Positions 1-6,011 of a DNA stretch of 12,406 nt are shown piece after piece. Under the pieces are notes generated by a model. The model was given only the letters and a program-made list of their open reading frames with translations, had not been told where the DNA came from and ran no database searches. The stretch lies in contig SLQI01000091.1 of the NCBI GenBank assembly GCA_007131535.1, positions 1-12,406 on the forward strand. Direction: 5' to 3'. Every line of letters starts with the position of its first letter. Position 1 is the first letter of the stretch. The DNA is from Balneolales bacterium (GTDB lineage: Bacteria > Bacteroidota > Rhodothermia > Balneolales > Natronogracilivirgulaceae). Position numbers and translations under genes: made by a program.

Positions 1-321
1 AGAAGTGCAGCGGAGGACGGGGTTTTTTTCGAGGCTAAAAGCTGGACTACCGACGCTCCGTACCGGGAAACCCGACAAGCTATAGAAGCTTATCGCAACC
101 AGGGAGCAACTTGTGTGGAAATGGAGGCTGCGGCACTGTATGCTTTCGCTGAACAAAAAGAAGTTGCCGTCATTTGTTTCGCCCACCTGACCAATACCAT
201 GGCCCGCAAGGAAGGGGATTTTGAAAAAGGAGAAGATTTCGGGAGTCCGGCAACACTCAATTTAATCTCCACCGTATTACGGCATCTGAACAAACAGGAA
301 TTAAAATTAGCTCAATCATAA
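1..321 (+). CDS. Nucleoside phosphorylase (PNP/UDP family), 3' fragment
   Basis: The reading frame is open from the first base and ends at a TAA, so about 106 C-terminal residues are present and the start lies outside the window. The fragment carries TTDAPYRET, then VEMEAAALYAFA, then AHLTNTMA and DFEKG. The VEMEAAAL segment is the ribose-contacting signature of the PNP_UDP_1 fold, in which the Met-Glu pair binds the ribose hydroxyls. Family members phosphorolyse a nucleoside to a free base plus (deoxy)ribose 1-phosphate in the cytoplasm. The overall pattern is closest to uridine-phosphorylase-like proteins (COG2820), but the base specificity cannot be read from this part. The stop is 1 nt before the ATG of the MFS transporter, so the two are almost certainly co-transcribed and perhaps translationally coupled. 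The family call is firm; the substrate is open. Confidence 0.88.
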   Translation, partial: RSAAEDGVFFEAKSWTTDAPYRETRQAIEAYRNQGATCVEMEAAALYAFAEQKEVAVICFAHLTNTMARKEGDFEKGEDFGSPATLNLISTVLRHLNKQELKLAQS

Positions 322-322
322 C

Positions 323-1537
323 ATGGCAAGTGTACCCGGATTACAACAAAACTGGAAACAATTTTCGCTGCTGGTTCTGATCAATGCCTTCGTCGGGGGA
401 ATGGTTGGGCTGGAACGCACCATCCTGCCGGAAATCGCCGAGACGGATTTTGGTATCGCAGCGCGCTCAGCCATTTTCTCCTTTATCGTCGTTTTCGGTA
501 TCACCAAGGCGATTTCGAACTATTTTGCCGGCCGTTTTGCCCAGAAGTTCGGCCGCAAAAGAATGCTTATCACCGGCTGGCTTTTCGGGATTCCCGTACC
601 GTTTATGCTGATGTGGGCCCCGGACTGGAACTGGATAGTAGCCGCAAATGTCTTCCTGGGCATCAATCAGGGGCTGGCATGGTCGACCAATGTGATTATG
701 AAAATCGACCTGGCCGGTCAGAAAGACCGGGGACTTGCCATGGGACTCAATGAGTTTGCCGGGTACGTGGCTGTTGCTTTGCTTGCATTTCTCACCGGTT
801 TCGTAGCCTCTGAATTCGGACTCCGCCCATATCCGTTTTATCTGGGTATTGTTTTGGTTTTTGTGGGATTATTCCTGACAATCTTCTGGGTAAAGGATAC
901 AGCACCTTTTGTTGAGCATGAGGCGCAAAACTCGAAAACAGATCGCAGCACCAAAAACCTGTTCTGGACCACCAGTGCCGGCGATCGCAACCTGATGTCG
1001 GTTTCTCAGGCCGGTCTTATGACCAACTTCAAAGACGGAATGGCCTGGGGGGCTTTTCCGATATTTCTGGGAGGGGCAGGATTAAGCATGACCGAGATCG
1101 GGATAATAGTTGCGATTTACCCCGCTTTCTGGGGAATCCTCCAGGTGATAACCGGTAAATTTTCGGATTATACCGGACGGAAGCAGATGCTTTGGGCCGG
1201 CATGTTGCTACAAGGGTTAAGTCTGATGATCTTCCCGTTTCTGCAAAACTTCTACCTCTTTTTGCTGCTTGCCGCGATGCTGGGAGTTGGAACAGCCATG
1301 GTGTACCCGACCTTTCTCGCGGCCATTGCCGACCTGACTCACCCGAAAGACCGGGCGGAAAGTGTTGGTGTGTTTCGACTTTGGCGTGACGGGGGATATG
1401 CCATCGGAGCGATATTTTCAGGTGTTATTGCTGATATGTTCGATCTCGATCTGGCAATTTTACTGACCGGTATTCTGGTTTTGGGATCAGCTCTCTGGAT
1501 AATGGCCGGAATGAACAAACTCAACAAACCGGTTTAG
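323..1537 (+). CDS. MFS transporter, 12-TM
   Basis: This 404-residue protein has the normal length for a 12-helix major facilitator. MFS motif A appears in both halves: GRFAQKFGRKRM at about residues 70-81 and GKFSDYTGRKQM at about 278-289. A hydrophilic central loop at about 192-225 separates the two six-helix bundles. Other segments that look distinctive of its subfamily are GLERTILP near residue 29 and MKIDLAGQKDRGLAMGLNEFAGY near 126-148. It should be an inner-membrane secondary transporter. The substrate is not recognisable from sequence, but the 1-nt gap to the nucleoside phosphorylase suggests a nucleoside, a base or a related salvage compound. No strong ribosome binding site precedes the ATG, which fits coupling to the upstream stop. 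The downstream region is long and gene-free, so this is probably the last gene of its operon. Confidence 0.9.
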   Translation: MASVPGLQQNWKQFSLLVLINAFVGGMVGLERTILPEIAETDFGIAARSAIFSFIVVFGITKAISNYFAGRFAQKFGRKRMLITGWLFGIPVPFMLMWAPDWNWIVAANVFLGINQGLAWSTNVIMKIDLAGQKDRGLAMGLNEFAGYVAVALLAFLTGFVASEFGLRPYPFYLGIVLVFVGLFLTIFWVKDTAPFVEHEAQNSKTDRSTKNLFWTTSAGDRNLMSVSQAGLMTNFKDGMAWGAFPIFLGGAGLSMTEIGIIVAIYPAFWGILQVITGKFSDYTGRKQMLWAGMLLQGLSLMIFPFLQNFYLFLLLAAMLGVGTAMVYPTFLAAIADLTHPKDRAESVGVFRLWRDGGYAIGAIFSGVIADMFDLDLAILLTGILVLGSALWIMAGMNKLNKPV

Positions 1538-2110
1538 ACCCATGCTGATAATAAGTTTTGTAAAGCGGGGAATGACAATTTATCCGCGGATGCACGCGGA
1601 TTGAATACGGATTTTATAACAATCCCGGACGTTATATTTGTACCCTGCCATAGGTACCGGTGGGTGGATTGCAGCATATCCTAAGGTTACGAAGGGACTT
1701 GAGCGGTGTTGGGATTGGTAAGAGGGTATTTGGGGTTACCTGAATTAAAGTGTTGTGAGCTAAGATGGCTAAGATGTTGATGTGATGATTCAGTATGCCT
1801 TTTGATGATGCCCTGTTTTAAACAACCAACCCTACAATTCAAAATCAATTCTTACCCGCAGCTTCTAAGACAAACCGAGGCAACATCAAACAGAACAATT
1901 CTTTTTAATCACCCCCGATAATGGAAACGAGCCGGCAACAGAAATTAGTTGTGTTATAAGATACCGGTGATCTATATTTACCGGTCAAAATAATTTGCAT
2001 TGCAAGGTCTTAGAGCCCCGGACCAGGTTTGATGGGATCAACGTAATGTAAATGAAATACAAACCCGGTTTACCGGACACTGTACCGACCTGTATACAGA
2101 CGAACAGATT
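1538..2110. other. Gene-free intergenic stretch
   Basis: I see no convincing reading frame, RNA gene or mobile-element gene in these 573 bp. The left part holds a cluster of CGCGGAT-type repeats (separate entry). Near the right end there are two copies of ACCGGT 17 bp apart (1963-1968 and 1980-1985), followed by an 11-bp odd palindrome TTGCATTGCAA at 1995-2005. These lie about 105-150 bp upstream of the FNT start and could belong to its promoter region, but no clear -10 or -33/-7 element could be assigned. ACCGGT also occurs elsewhere in the window, so its repetition may be chance. Confidence 0.5.
1584..1614. repeat. Short CGCGGAT repeat cluster
   Basis: Three phased copies of a CGCGGAT-like word occur: CGCGGAT at 1585-1591 and 1595-1601, and a degenerate ACGGAT at 1607-1612. 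The period is 10-11 bp. Dispersed strings of this CCGCGGATT/ACGCGGATT type are familiar from intergenic regions of FCB-group and other environmental bacteria. This copy looks like a short remnant of such a dispersed repeat. It is about 47 bp past the MFS stop codon and has no terminator-like fold. Confidence 0.45.
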
Positions 2111-2950
2111 ATGAATCTGAATGAAGAAAAATACCGACCAAGCCCCAGCGGGATGGAAGCATTTACTCCTGAACAGGTGTATCAGAAAGTTCAGGAGTAC
2201 AGTGACTATAAGTTATTAACTCCGGTATATAAACAAATGATGCTCGGGGTGATAGCCGGTGGATATATCGGGCTTGGTTGCATTTTTTACCTATTTCTCC
2301 GGGCACATATTGAGCCTGCCGGGGGAATTGATTTGTTTATTGCGGGTTTGGCGTTTTCCATGGGTTATATTATGGCCGTTCTGGCGGGCGCTGAAGTATT
2401 TACCAGCAGTAACCTTCAGGCAATGAGCTGGGCCACGGGTAACAGTAAAATTTCACGGATTTTATTCCGCTGGGCAATAATTCTGGTAGCAAATACCATT
2501 GGTGCACTGGGGCTGGTATTTGCGGTACTGCTGTCCGGAATCTTGTGGCAAGCTAATGACCTGGTTGGGTTGTTTGCCTTTGATGTAGCCCAGTTTCACA
2601 CTCAATTGAGTTTTACCGAAATATTCTTCCGGGCGGTACTGGGTAACCTGATCATTTGTATCGCAATATGGATTTCATTTGCCGGACGCACGGTCATCGA
2701 TAAACTGGTTCCGATGACGTTGATAATCTCAGCCGTACCCGTAATGGATCTGGAGCACATTACAGCCAGCTTATTCTATGTTCCGCTGGCATTACTCATG
2801 CCGTTGTTTAACCCGGACCTTGTACCGCCGGCAGAATATATAACTATGACCTCCACGTTTATATACCTGACCGCAGTTACACTGGGCAATATAATTGGTG
2901 GTGGTGGGCTGGTAGCTTTGGTCTACTTCGTAATATATCGTGGGGGTTGA
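2111..2950 (+). CDS. Formate/nitrite transporter (FNT) family channel
   Basis: This 279-residue protein has about six hydrophobic helices, the usual FNT length and topology. Family landmarks appear in order: AGAEVFTSSNL at about 92-102 (the omega-loop region), NLIICIAIW at 179-187 (counterpart of the NxxVCxAVW segment of FocA, with the conserved Asn at 179), EHITASLF at 215-222 (counterpart of EHSIANMF, with the pore His at 216), and NIIGGGGLVALVYFVIY near the C-terminus. FNT proteins are pentameric inner-membrane channels or transporters for small monovalent anions such as formate, nitrite, lactate or hydrosulfide. Aligning by the conserved Asn puts a His (163) where FocA has its conserved Lys156. 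The ATG is the first in-frame start of the conserved protein, with no obvious Shine-Dalgarno. It appears monocistronic, between a long gene-free region and a convergent gene. The substrate is not determined. Confidence 0.9.
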   Translation: MNLNEEKYRPSPSGMEAFTPEQVYQKVQEYSDYKLLTPVYKQMMLGVIAGGYIGLGCIFYLFLRAHIEPAGGIDLFIAGLAFSMGYIMAVLAGAEVFTSSNLQAMSWATGNSKISRILFRWAIILVANTIGALGLVFAVLLSGILWQANDLVGLFAFDVAQFHTQLSFTEIFFRAVLGNLIICIAIWISFAGRTVIDKLVPMTLIISAVPVMDLEHITASLFYVPLALLMPLFNPDLVPPAEYITMTSTFIYLTAVTLGNIIGGGGLVALVYFVIYRGG

Positions 2951-2990
2951 CCGGGGTTGTAAGCTTTGTTAAATCCGGTTTGTACAAAAA

Positions 2991-3120
2991 TTGCCAATCT
3001 AAAATCGTTAATCTCTCGGAATCGACTGTAACGTGAAAGGTAAAACGAATCTGTTTTTGCCCATTTCCGAAATTGAGGTGAGTTCCGGCAGATTGCAGGT
3101 TAACGATTTCAGACTTGCGA
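2991..3120. repeat. Imperfect 24-bp inverted repeat between convergent genes
   Basis: The arms at 2991-3014 and 3097-3120 are complementary at 19 of 24 positions by eye and contain a perfect 10-bp core, AAATCGTTAA (3002-3011) with TTAACGATTT (3100-3109). The arms enclose 82 bp without a gene. The element fills most of the 173-bp gap between the convergent FNT gene and the hypothetical membrane protein gene. It could be a small dispersed repeat or MITE-like remnant, or a long-loop structure at the two 3' ends. There is no U-run, so it is not a standard intrinsic terminator. Confidence 0.5.
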
Positions 3121-3123
3121 TTT

Positions 3124-3780
3124 TCAGGCCTTCGGAGGCTCATCGGGTTTGTCCAGATGATCCGGGGTTTTTCCGGCCATCACATCCCTAAAAGTATCTG
3201 TAACCTGCGAGATCGCTTCCTTAATGCCTGGCTCTTCAATGGGAATATCCAGAAAAGAACTCAGCCTGCTGATCGCTTTCGGGGTACTGCCGCTAACAAA
3301 TGCAAGTACGCCGGTTTGGCGGCTTTTTTTCCCGAGTTGAATGCGTGCACCGTTTGAAAACTCCAGAAGGTACCTGTATACTACCCGGTAGTTGTTAAGG
3401 GAACCACCCCGATTTCTATTACTTCGGTTTCTTCGGATTTCTTTGGCTATGATGATTTTGGACGCATCTTCCAATGAATAGCTGCCGAATTTATTCTTTC
3501 CCAGTTTTTTACACTCATAGGCGATTTTGTTTTCACCTTTGTCAAAATTATAAATATGAACGCGCGGCCCAAGGGTCAATCCCAATAAACCACCAATAAC
3601 CAAAACAGCCCCGCCGGCTGTCATCGCGGTGTATTCGTTCCAGGCCATCCAATCGCCTTCCATACCCTCCATAAAAAGAAATCCACCGCCCACAGCAGCG
3701 ACTATCCCGAAAACAATTGGAAGTAGAACTATACGGTTTTTAAACTCCAGTTTCTGATCACTTATCTTACGTGCTCGCAT
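3124..3780 (-). CDS. Hypothetical two-TM membrane protein
   Basis: This is a 218-residue protein that I do not recognise by name. A basic N-terminus is followed by two hydrophobic segments at about 15-37 and 51-70, joined by a short acidic loop (EGMEGDWMAWNEY). A soluble region of about 145 residues follows. Within it, a beta-rich stretch (YRVVYRYLLEFSNGARIQLG, 131-150) and then a helix ending in AISRLSSFLDIP (169-180) resemble the PH-like pattern seen in several uncharacterised bacterial two-TM proteins. That pattern resemblance is my inference. Residues 113-125 are strongly basic (RRNRSNRNR) and the tail is proline-rich and charged. The ATG is preceded by AAGGGG about 8 nt upstream, a plausible ribosome binding site. 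An 11-bp inverted repeat lies just upstream (separate entry). It stands alone between two intergenic gaps, so context gives no clear role. Confidence 0.78.
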   Translation of the reverse strand: MRARKISDQKLEFKNRIVLLPIVFGIVAAVGGGFLFMEGMEGDWMAWNEYTAMTAGGAVLVIGGLLGLTLGPRVHIYNFDKGENKIAYECKKLGKNKFGSYSLEDASKIIIAKEIRRNRSNRNRGGSLNNYRVVYRYLLEFSNGARIQLGKKSRQTGVLAFVSGSTPKAISRLSSFLDIPIEEPGIKEAISQVTDTFRDVMAGKTPDHLDKPDEPPKA

Positions 3781-3795
3781 GATGTACCCCTTCAG

Positions 3796-3830
3796 TTATA
3801 TTTTCCATGTTGTTTTTTGGGAAAATATAA
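3796..3830. promoter_or_regulatory. 11-bp inverted repeat upstream of the two-TM protein gene
   Basis: A perfect inverted repeat, TTATATTTTCC at 3796-3806 and GGAAAATATAA at 3820-3830, encloses a 13-nt loop. It begins 16 bp upstream of the ATG of the two-TM protein on the minus strand. It could act as an operator or as a hairpin in the 5' leader. It has no U-tract on the minus strand, so a terminator is unlikely. Confidence 0.4.
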
Positions 3831-4004
3831 ATTCTGACTATTAACACAAGGACTTTAAATTGGATTGAATGGTAATCCACACGTTTTGCAGGTAGCATTA
3901 AAATCTGTAGGACTATTTTATTTGGAATTCGGGGGTTGAAAGCGTAAAGAGGCAGGGTTTGTTTTGCAATTAAATCAAGTATCAGCGCATTAAAAATCAA
4001 GGAT

Positions 4005-4018
4005 AGTAAGTGCTTACT
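4005..4018. repeat. 14-bp palindrome AGTAAG-TG-CTTACT
   Basis: The 6-bp arms AGTAAG (4005-4010) and CTTACT (4013-4018) flank a 2-nt centre. The site is adjacent to the 3' end of the hydrolase gene, 1 nt outside its stop codon. The shape resembles a TetR-family operator, but it lies at a 3' end and about 225 bp from the nearest downstream start codon, so its role is unclear. A 2-nt loop is too tight for a normal hairpin. Confidence 0.25.
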
Positions 4019-4019
4019 T

Positions 4020-4809
4020 TTATGCTGATTTCAGAAATCTCAATACTTCGGCATTAAATTGATCCGGTGCTTCAGCAGGTACCACATGACCTATACCTTT
4101 AAATACTACTAATTCAGAGTTCGGAATACCGGCTTCAAGCTCCCTGGCAACTGATACCGGAGATCGTTGATCAGCATCTCCGTAAATCAGCAGGGTGGGG
4201 ACTTCAATTTCGGGAAGCATATTTCTGAGATCTGCACGGGCAAAGGCATTGAGCATTACTTTTATTCCGGCCGGATGGAATTCCGACATAATGGATGCTG
4301 TCTCATCCTTTATCCTTGCCGGAACAGAATCGGAGAAAAGTGTCGGAAGCCATTGTTCAACAACCTGTTTCGGAGGCAGATCCAGGTGGTGTGTTACATT
4401 TCTGATACGTTTTTCAAGTTCATCTTCCGGGAGTGAGCCGGCCCATCCCGCATATGCTGAGACCAGAATAAGTGAGCGGGGGATATCGGGGTAGCGCCGG
4501 TAAAATTCCAGAGCAAGTCCGCCTCCGAAAGAAAGTCCTATTACATGTGGCCGTTCCAAAACGGTTCCTTTTATAAGGGCAGCCAGACAATCCGCATAAT
4601 CAGCTAAACGGAATGTATCAGGCGGATCTGATGATTTACCGCATCCGGGAGCATCCCAGGCAAGGACTGAAAACTCACCGGAGAACTTACTAATTTGCTG
4701 ATGCCACGACCGGCTGTCACTTAAAGCGCCATGAAGAAGCACGATAGGGGTTCCCTTGCCCAGATACTCATACGCTATTTGTAATTGACCAAAAAAATAG
4801 TTTTTCCAT
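4020..4809 (-). CDS. Alpha/beta hydrolase, frameshifted near the N-terminus
   Basis: The uninterrupted frame runs from a GTG at 4742 to the TAA at 4020 (240 residues), but it begins inside the first core strand (VLLHG). The missing N-terminus can be read upstream in a shifted frame. An ATG at 4807-4809 gives MEKLFF, and after a run of seven A on the + strand (4791-4797) the main frame continues GQLQIAYEYLGKGTPIV. Removing one base of that run gives a normal 262-residue hydrolase. The fold signatures are HGALSDS (oxyanion region), GLSFGG with nucleophile Ser93, acid Asp213 in GDADQRSP, and His241 in GIGHVVPAEAP (reconstructed numbering). It should be a soluble esterase, lactonase or C-C hydrolase of the alpha/beta superfamily; the substrate is unknown. 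It follows the LLM monooxygenase gene by 24 bp on the same strand, so the two are likely one operon. Either the base is a sequencing error or the gene is truly broken or slippage-dependent. Confidence 0.82.
4791..4797 (-). other. A7/T7 homopolymer causing a +1 frameshift in the hydrolase
   Basis: The coding strand reads ATG GAA AAA CTA, then seven T, then GGTCAATTAC. With seven T the ATG frame reaches TGA after 13 codons. With six T it joins the conserved hydrolase frame exactly. In the hydrolase frame itself there is a TAG just before the T run and no ATG ahead of the GTG at 4742. An assembly indel, a phase-variable tract or polymerase slippage could each explain this. Confidence 0.7.
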
Positions 4810-4833
4810 CTCTATACAAATTAAGCGAGCGTA

Positions 4834-5868
4834 TCAAGTCGCTGGCTTCAATTCTTTCCTTACGGCCGGTGCAATTTCAGTGCCCAGGAGCTCAATAGCC
4901 CTCAAAAGAGATTTATGGGGAACCGACCCCACACTCAATTGTAACAGAAACCGCCGGTGACCGAATACTTCATATTGATGCAGGATTTTTTCCACGATCT
5001 CATGCGGACTCCCCACAAAGTTGGCTCCCTGCAGTTTGCACGACTCATCAAATTGATCGCGGGTCAACGGCGGCCAGCCGCGCTCCCGGCCGATCTTATT
5101 CATGGTTTCGGCAAATGCCGGATAGGCAATGTCCCTCGCTTCTTTGGAGTCATTAGCGATAAATCCGTGCGAATTGACGCTCAGAGCCGGCTGTGTGCGT
5201 CCGTTGCGCTCAGCGCCTTCCTTGTGGATTTGAGCAAGCGGGGCAAATCGTTCCGGCACTCCGCCAATGATGGCCAGGGCCATCGGCAATCCCAGCGCTC
5301 CGGCCCGGTACGCCGACTCCGGGTTACCACCTACTGCCACCCAGGTCGGTATCGAATCCTGTACAGGTCTCGGGTAAATCCCAAGGTTTTCGATGGATGA
5401 GCGATGTTTACCCGACCAGCTTACTTTTTCACTTTTTTGAAGCTCCAGCAGTAATCCGAGTTTTTCGGCAAATAATTCATCATAATAGTTCAGATCATAC
5501 CCGAAAAGGGGAAAGGACTCAATGAACGAACCCCGCCCGACCATGATCTCCGCACGGCCTTCAGATATCAGATCCAGCGTGGAAAATTGCTGGAAGACCC
5601 GAACCGGATCATCCGAACTTAACACGGTTACCGCGCTGGATAAGCGGATGGAATGCGTCCGCGCCGCAGCCGCCGCCAGCAAAACCGAAGGAGCCGAAGA
5701 AACGTATTCCTCCCGGTGATGCTCACCGATCGCAAATACATCCAGCCCGACCTGATCGGCCAGTTCGATCTCCTCCATCAGGTGGGTGACTCGTTGTTGC
5801 GGGGTGCGTTTTTGTCCGGTAACCGAATCCGGGGTGTTTTCAACAAAGGTGTAAATTCCGATTTCCAT
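4834..5868 (-). CDS. LLM-class flavin-dependent oxidoreductase (luciferase-like)
   Basis: This 344-residue protein starts MEIGIYTFVE, the first beta strand of the luciferase-like TIM barrel. Further landmarks are GLDVFAIGEHHREEY (41-55), the strand-turn TVLSSDDPVRVFQQFSTLDLIS (81-102), GRAEIMVGRGSF (104-115, the FMN-side segment), and VGGNPESAYRAGALGLPMALAIIGG in the C-terminal half. The pattern fits the LLM group typified by Agrobacterium Atu2307 (TIGR03858-like), whose members are monooxygenases using reduced flavin and whose substrates are mostly unknown. Length is normal for the family. The TGA stop is followed after 24 bp by the hydrolase ATG, so a monooxygenation-plus-hydrolysis catabolic unit is a reasonable inference. 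A terminator upstream (5926-5959) separates it from the TlpA-like gene, so it needs its own promoter in the short 5869-5925 leader, where I could not assign one with confidence. Confidence 0.9.
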   Translation of the reverse strand: MEIGIYTFVENTPDSVTGQKRTPQQRVTHLMEEIELADQVGLDVFAIGEHHREEYVSSAPSVLLAAAAARTHSIRLSSAVTVLSSDDPVRVFQQFSTLDLISEGRAEIMVGRGSFIESFPLFGYDLNYYDELFAEKLGLLLELQKSEKVSWSGKHRSSIENLGIYPRPVQDSIPTWVAVGGNPESAYRAGALGLPMALAIIGGVPERFAPLAQIHKEGAERNGRTQPALSVNSHGFIANDSKEARDIAYPAFAETMNKIGRERGWPPLTRDQFDESCKLQGANFVGSPHEIVEKILHQYEVFGHRRFLLQLSVGSVPHKSLLRAIELLGTEIAPAVRKELKPAT

Positions 5869-5922
5869 AGTGGACTGATGTCAGGTGATTTGCTGTTCGA
5901 ATTTCAGTCAATAATACGGAAT

Positions 5923-5959
5923 AAAAAAGGCCGGAGCGATAAGATTGCATCCGGCCTTT
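5923..5959 (-). terminator. Rho-independent terminator
   Basis: On the minus strand a 10-bp perfect stem, AAAGGCCGGA with TCCGGCCTTT (genome positions 5950-5959 and 5926-5935), encloses a 14-nt loop and runs directly into a T6 tract. It lies 52 bp past the stop of the TlpA-like lipoprotein gene and before the LLM oxidoreductase gene. It should end the TlpA-like transcript. A partial T-run on the other side could give weak bidirectional activity, but nothing on the + strand ends there. Confidence 0.88.
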
Positions 5960-6011
5960 ACAGTATTCGGGGAACTAAATTCAGCTTTCTCAAAATGGCT
6001 CAACGGAGACT

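Noticed and set aside
1538..2110. A decayed gene or RNA gene in the long gap
   Set aside because: No frame of useful length, no recognisable protein remnant and no tRNA-like or strongly structured segment could be found by eye.
2111..2950. Aquaporin-like or generic six-TM channel as an alternative to FNT
   Set aside because: There are no NPA motifs, whereas FNT landmarks (EVFTSSNL, NLIICIAIW, EHITASLF, NIIGGG) are present in the right order.
3767..4000. A 77-codon open frame on the minus strand upstream of the two-TM protein gene
   Set aside because: It overlaps the start of the better-supported gene, has an irregular composition with no recognisable domain, and the inverted repeat and ribosome binding site of the real gene lie inside it.
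4957..5400. A 147-codon + strand open frame
   Set aside because: It lies wholly inside the LLM oxidoreductase gene on the opposite strand and shows no family pattern; it is a shadow frame.
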